Shown piece by piece: positions 4,537-5,729 of a stretch of DNA of 5,729 nucleotides (the first letter of the stretch is position 1; each line of letters begins with the position of its first letter). Both the position numbers and the translations under genes were made by a program. The notes below the pieces were generated by a model. The model was not told where the DNA came from and ran no database searches. It worked only from the letters and a program-made list of their open reading frames with translations. Source of the DNA: DATBSK01 sp040902705 (GTDB taxonomy: Bacteria; Actinomycetota; Acidimicrobiia; IMCC26256; PALSA-555). The DNA lies in NCBI GenBank assembly GCA_040902705.1, contig JBBDWT010000073.1, forward strand, positions 1-5,729. Direction: 5' to 3'.

Positions 4537-5729
4537 CTACTGGATGTGGATGCCCGAGATGTTCCGCGCGATGACGAGGCGCTGGATCTCCGAGGTGCCC
4601 TCGAAGATCGTGTAGATCTTCGCGTCGCGGTGCCAGCGCTCGACGGGGTACTCCCGCGTGTAGCCATAGCCACCGAGGATCTGGATCGCCTCTTCGGTCA
4701 CCTTGACCGCGACCTCACCGGCCTTGAGCTTGCTCATCGAGCCCTCGCCGGCGCCGAACTCCTTCTTCATCGCCGCCATCCAGCACGCGCGCCACACGAG
4801 GAGGCGCGCGGCATCGATCTCCATGCGCATGTCGGCGAGCTTGAACGCGATGCCCTGGTTCTCGATGATCGCCCGGCCGAACGCCTGACGGTCCTTCGCG
4901 TACTCGAGCGCGTACTCGTACGCCGCGCGCGCGATGCCGAGCGCCTGGGCGCCGACGAGCGGGCGGGTCACCTCGAACGTGCTCATCGCCGCCTGCGTGC
5001 GCGTCGCCTTGCCTTCCTTCGCACGCGCCAGTCGCTGATCGAGCTTGTCCTTCCCGCCGAGCAGGCACGTCCCGGGCACGCGGCAGTCGTCGAGGACGAC
5101 CTCGGCGGTGTGCGACGCACGGATCCCGTGCTTCTTGTACTTCTGGCCCTGGCTGATGCCCCGCGTTCCCGGCGGTACGACGAACGCCGCGTGCCCGCGA
5201 CCCTTCAGCTCGGGATCGACGGCCGCGACGACGACGTGCACGTCGGCAATGCCGCCGTTGGTGATCCATGCCTTCGTGCCGTTGAGCACCCACTCGTCGG
5301 ACTTCTCGTCGTAGACGGCGCGCGTGCGGAGGTTCGACACGTCGCTCCCGGCATCGGGTTCGCTGACGCAGAACGCGCCGAGCTGGATCTTCTCGGGTGT
5401 CCCGAAGCACTGCGGCACCCATTCACCGGCCTGCTGCGGCGTGCCGCTGGCGATGATCCCGCTGACCGCGAGCGTGCTCCCGAGGATCGAGAGCGTGATG
5501 CCGGCGTCCCCCCACGCCATCTCCTCGCTCGCGAGCGCGAGCGAGAGCCCCTGTGGGTCGCCGACGCAGTTGGCGAAGAACTCCATCGAGTAGAGGCCGA
5601 CCTTCGCCGCCTCCTCGATGACCGGCCACGGGGTCTCTTCACGTTCGTCCCACTCGTGTGCGGCAGGACGGATCACGTTCTCCGCGAAGTCGTGGACCCA
5701 CTTCTGGATCTGGAGCTGGTCCTCGTTGA
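4537..5729 (-). CDS. Acyl-CoA dehydrogenase, 5' end outside the window
   Basis: The frame is open to the right edge and closes with TAG at 4539-4537. A GTG at 5676 could be mistaken for the start, but the 17 codons upstream of it (including QLQIQKWVHDFAEN) read as the normal first helix of this family, so the true start is beyond base 5729. Counted from that GTG, the flavin/substrate motif is AFCVSEPDAGSD (101-112), followed by WVLNGTKAWITNGG (129-142). The C-terminal helical domain has KDRQAFGR (261-268), QILGGYGYTREYPVERWHRD (332-351) and IYTIFEGTSEIQR (354-366). Glu359, encoded at 4602-4600, is the probable catalytic base that removes the alpha proton. The enzyme forms trans-2-enoyl-CoA using FAD and passes electrons to electron-transfer flavoprotein in the cytosol. 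The loop before the C-terminal domain (about 208-232) is longer than usual, rich in Lys, Arg and Ala. Substrate chain length cannot be assigned. A 291-base gap separates it from the glycosyltransferase, so it may be a separate transcript. Confidence 0.93.
   Translation of the reverse strand, partial: NEDQLQIQKWVHDFAENVIRPAAHEWDEREETPWPVIEEAAKVGLYSMEFFANCVGDPQGLSLALASEEMAWGDAGITLSILGSTLAVSGIIASGTPQQAGEWVPQCFGTPEKIQLGAFCVSEPDAGSDVSNLRTRAVYDEKSDEWVLNGTKAWITNGGIADVHVVVAAVDPELKGRGHAAFVVPPGTRGISQGQKYKKHGIRASHTAEVVLDDCRVPGTCLLGGKDKLDQRLARAKEGKATRTQAAMSTFEVTRPLVGAQALGIARAAYEYALEYAKDRQAFGRAIIENQGIAFKLADMRMEIDAARLLVWRACWMAAMKKEFGAGEGSMSKLKAGEVAVKVTEEAIQILGGYGYTREYPVERWHRDAKIYTIFEGTSEIQRLVIARNISGIHIQ

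Noticed and set aside
5674..5676. GTG at 5676 as the start of the acyl-CoA dehydrogenase
   Set aside because: The frame continues upstream to the window edge with residues fitting the family's first N-terminal helix, so the gene is simply cut by the window.
1..5729. Mobile element, CRISPR, toxin-antitoxin or phage defence system
   Set aside because: No transposase, integrase, nuclease, repeat array or paired small toxin-like genes are visible. The genes belong to ordinary metabolic families with uniform composition.

Overview
This is a GC-rich window with chromosomal, housekeeping-like content. Codon third positions are almost all G or C. The acyl-CoA dehydrogenase, thiolase and DUF2889 genes suggest a high-GC actinobacterium, possibly of the Acidimicrobiia/Mycobacteriales type, living on lipids or related acids. 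That assignment is an inference from gene content and composition. I see no rRNA, tRNA, CRISPR array, transposase, integrase or long repeat.

Layout. The left edge (1-146, plus strand) carries the last 47 codons of a thiolase. After 28 bases a two-domain VOC (glyoxalase/dioxygenase-fold) protein follows on the same strand (175-1113). Every other gene lies on the minus strand. Read in their own direction from the right edge, they are: an acyl-CoA dehydrogenase whose 5' end is outside the window (5729-4537); a 291-base gap with one doubtful 44-codon ORF and two small hairpins; a GT4-type glycosyltransferase (4245-2725); a class I SAM-dependent methyltransferase (2728-2150), which overlaps the glycosyltransferase stop by 4 bases (ATGA); and, 26 bases further on, a DUF2889 protein (2123-1110). 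The DUF2889 and VOC genes converge and share the four bases CTAG, so each stop codon lies inside the other gene's end.

How the genes may work together. The thiolase and acyl-CoA dehydrogenase are beta-oxidation-type enzymes at opposite ends of the window on opposite strands, so they are not in one operon. The glycosyltransferase and methyltransferase are almost certainly co-transcribed and translationally coupled. They could build and methylate a glycan or glycolipid, but nothing in the sequence identifies the substrate. The DUF2889 gene probably belongs to the same transcript. Its function is unknown.

Most notable points. The DUF2889 protein looks like two diverged copies of one domain, and only the second keeps the Cys-Thr-His motif. 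The VOC protein is also an internal duplication; its first half carries an odd His-Cys-Cys-Tyr-Cys-Cys cluster encoded by a 9-base tandem repeat. I found no convincing new multi-gene system.
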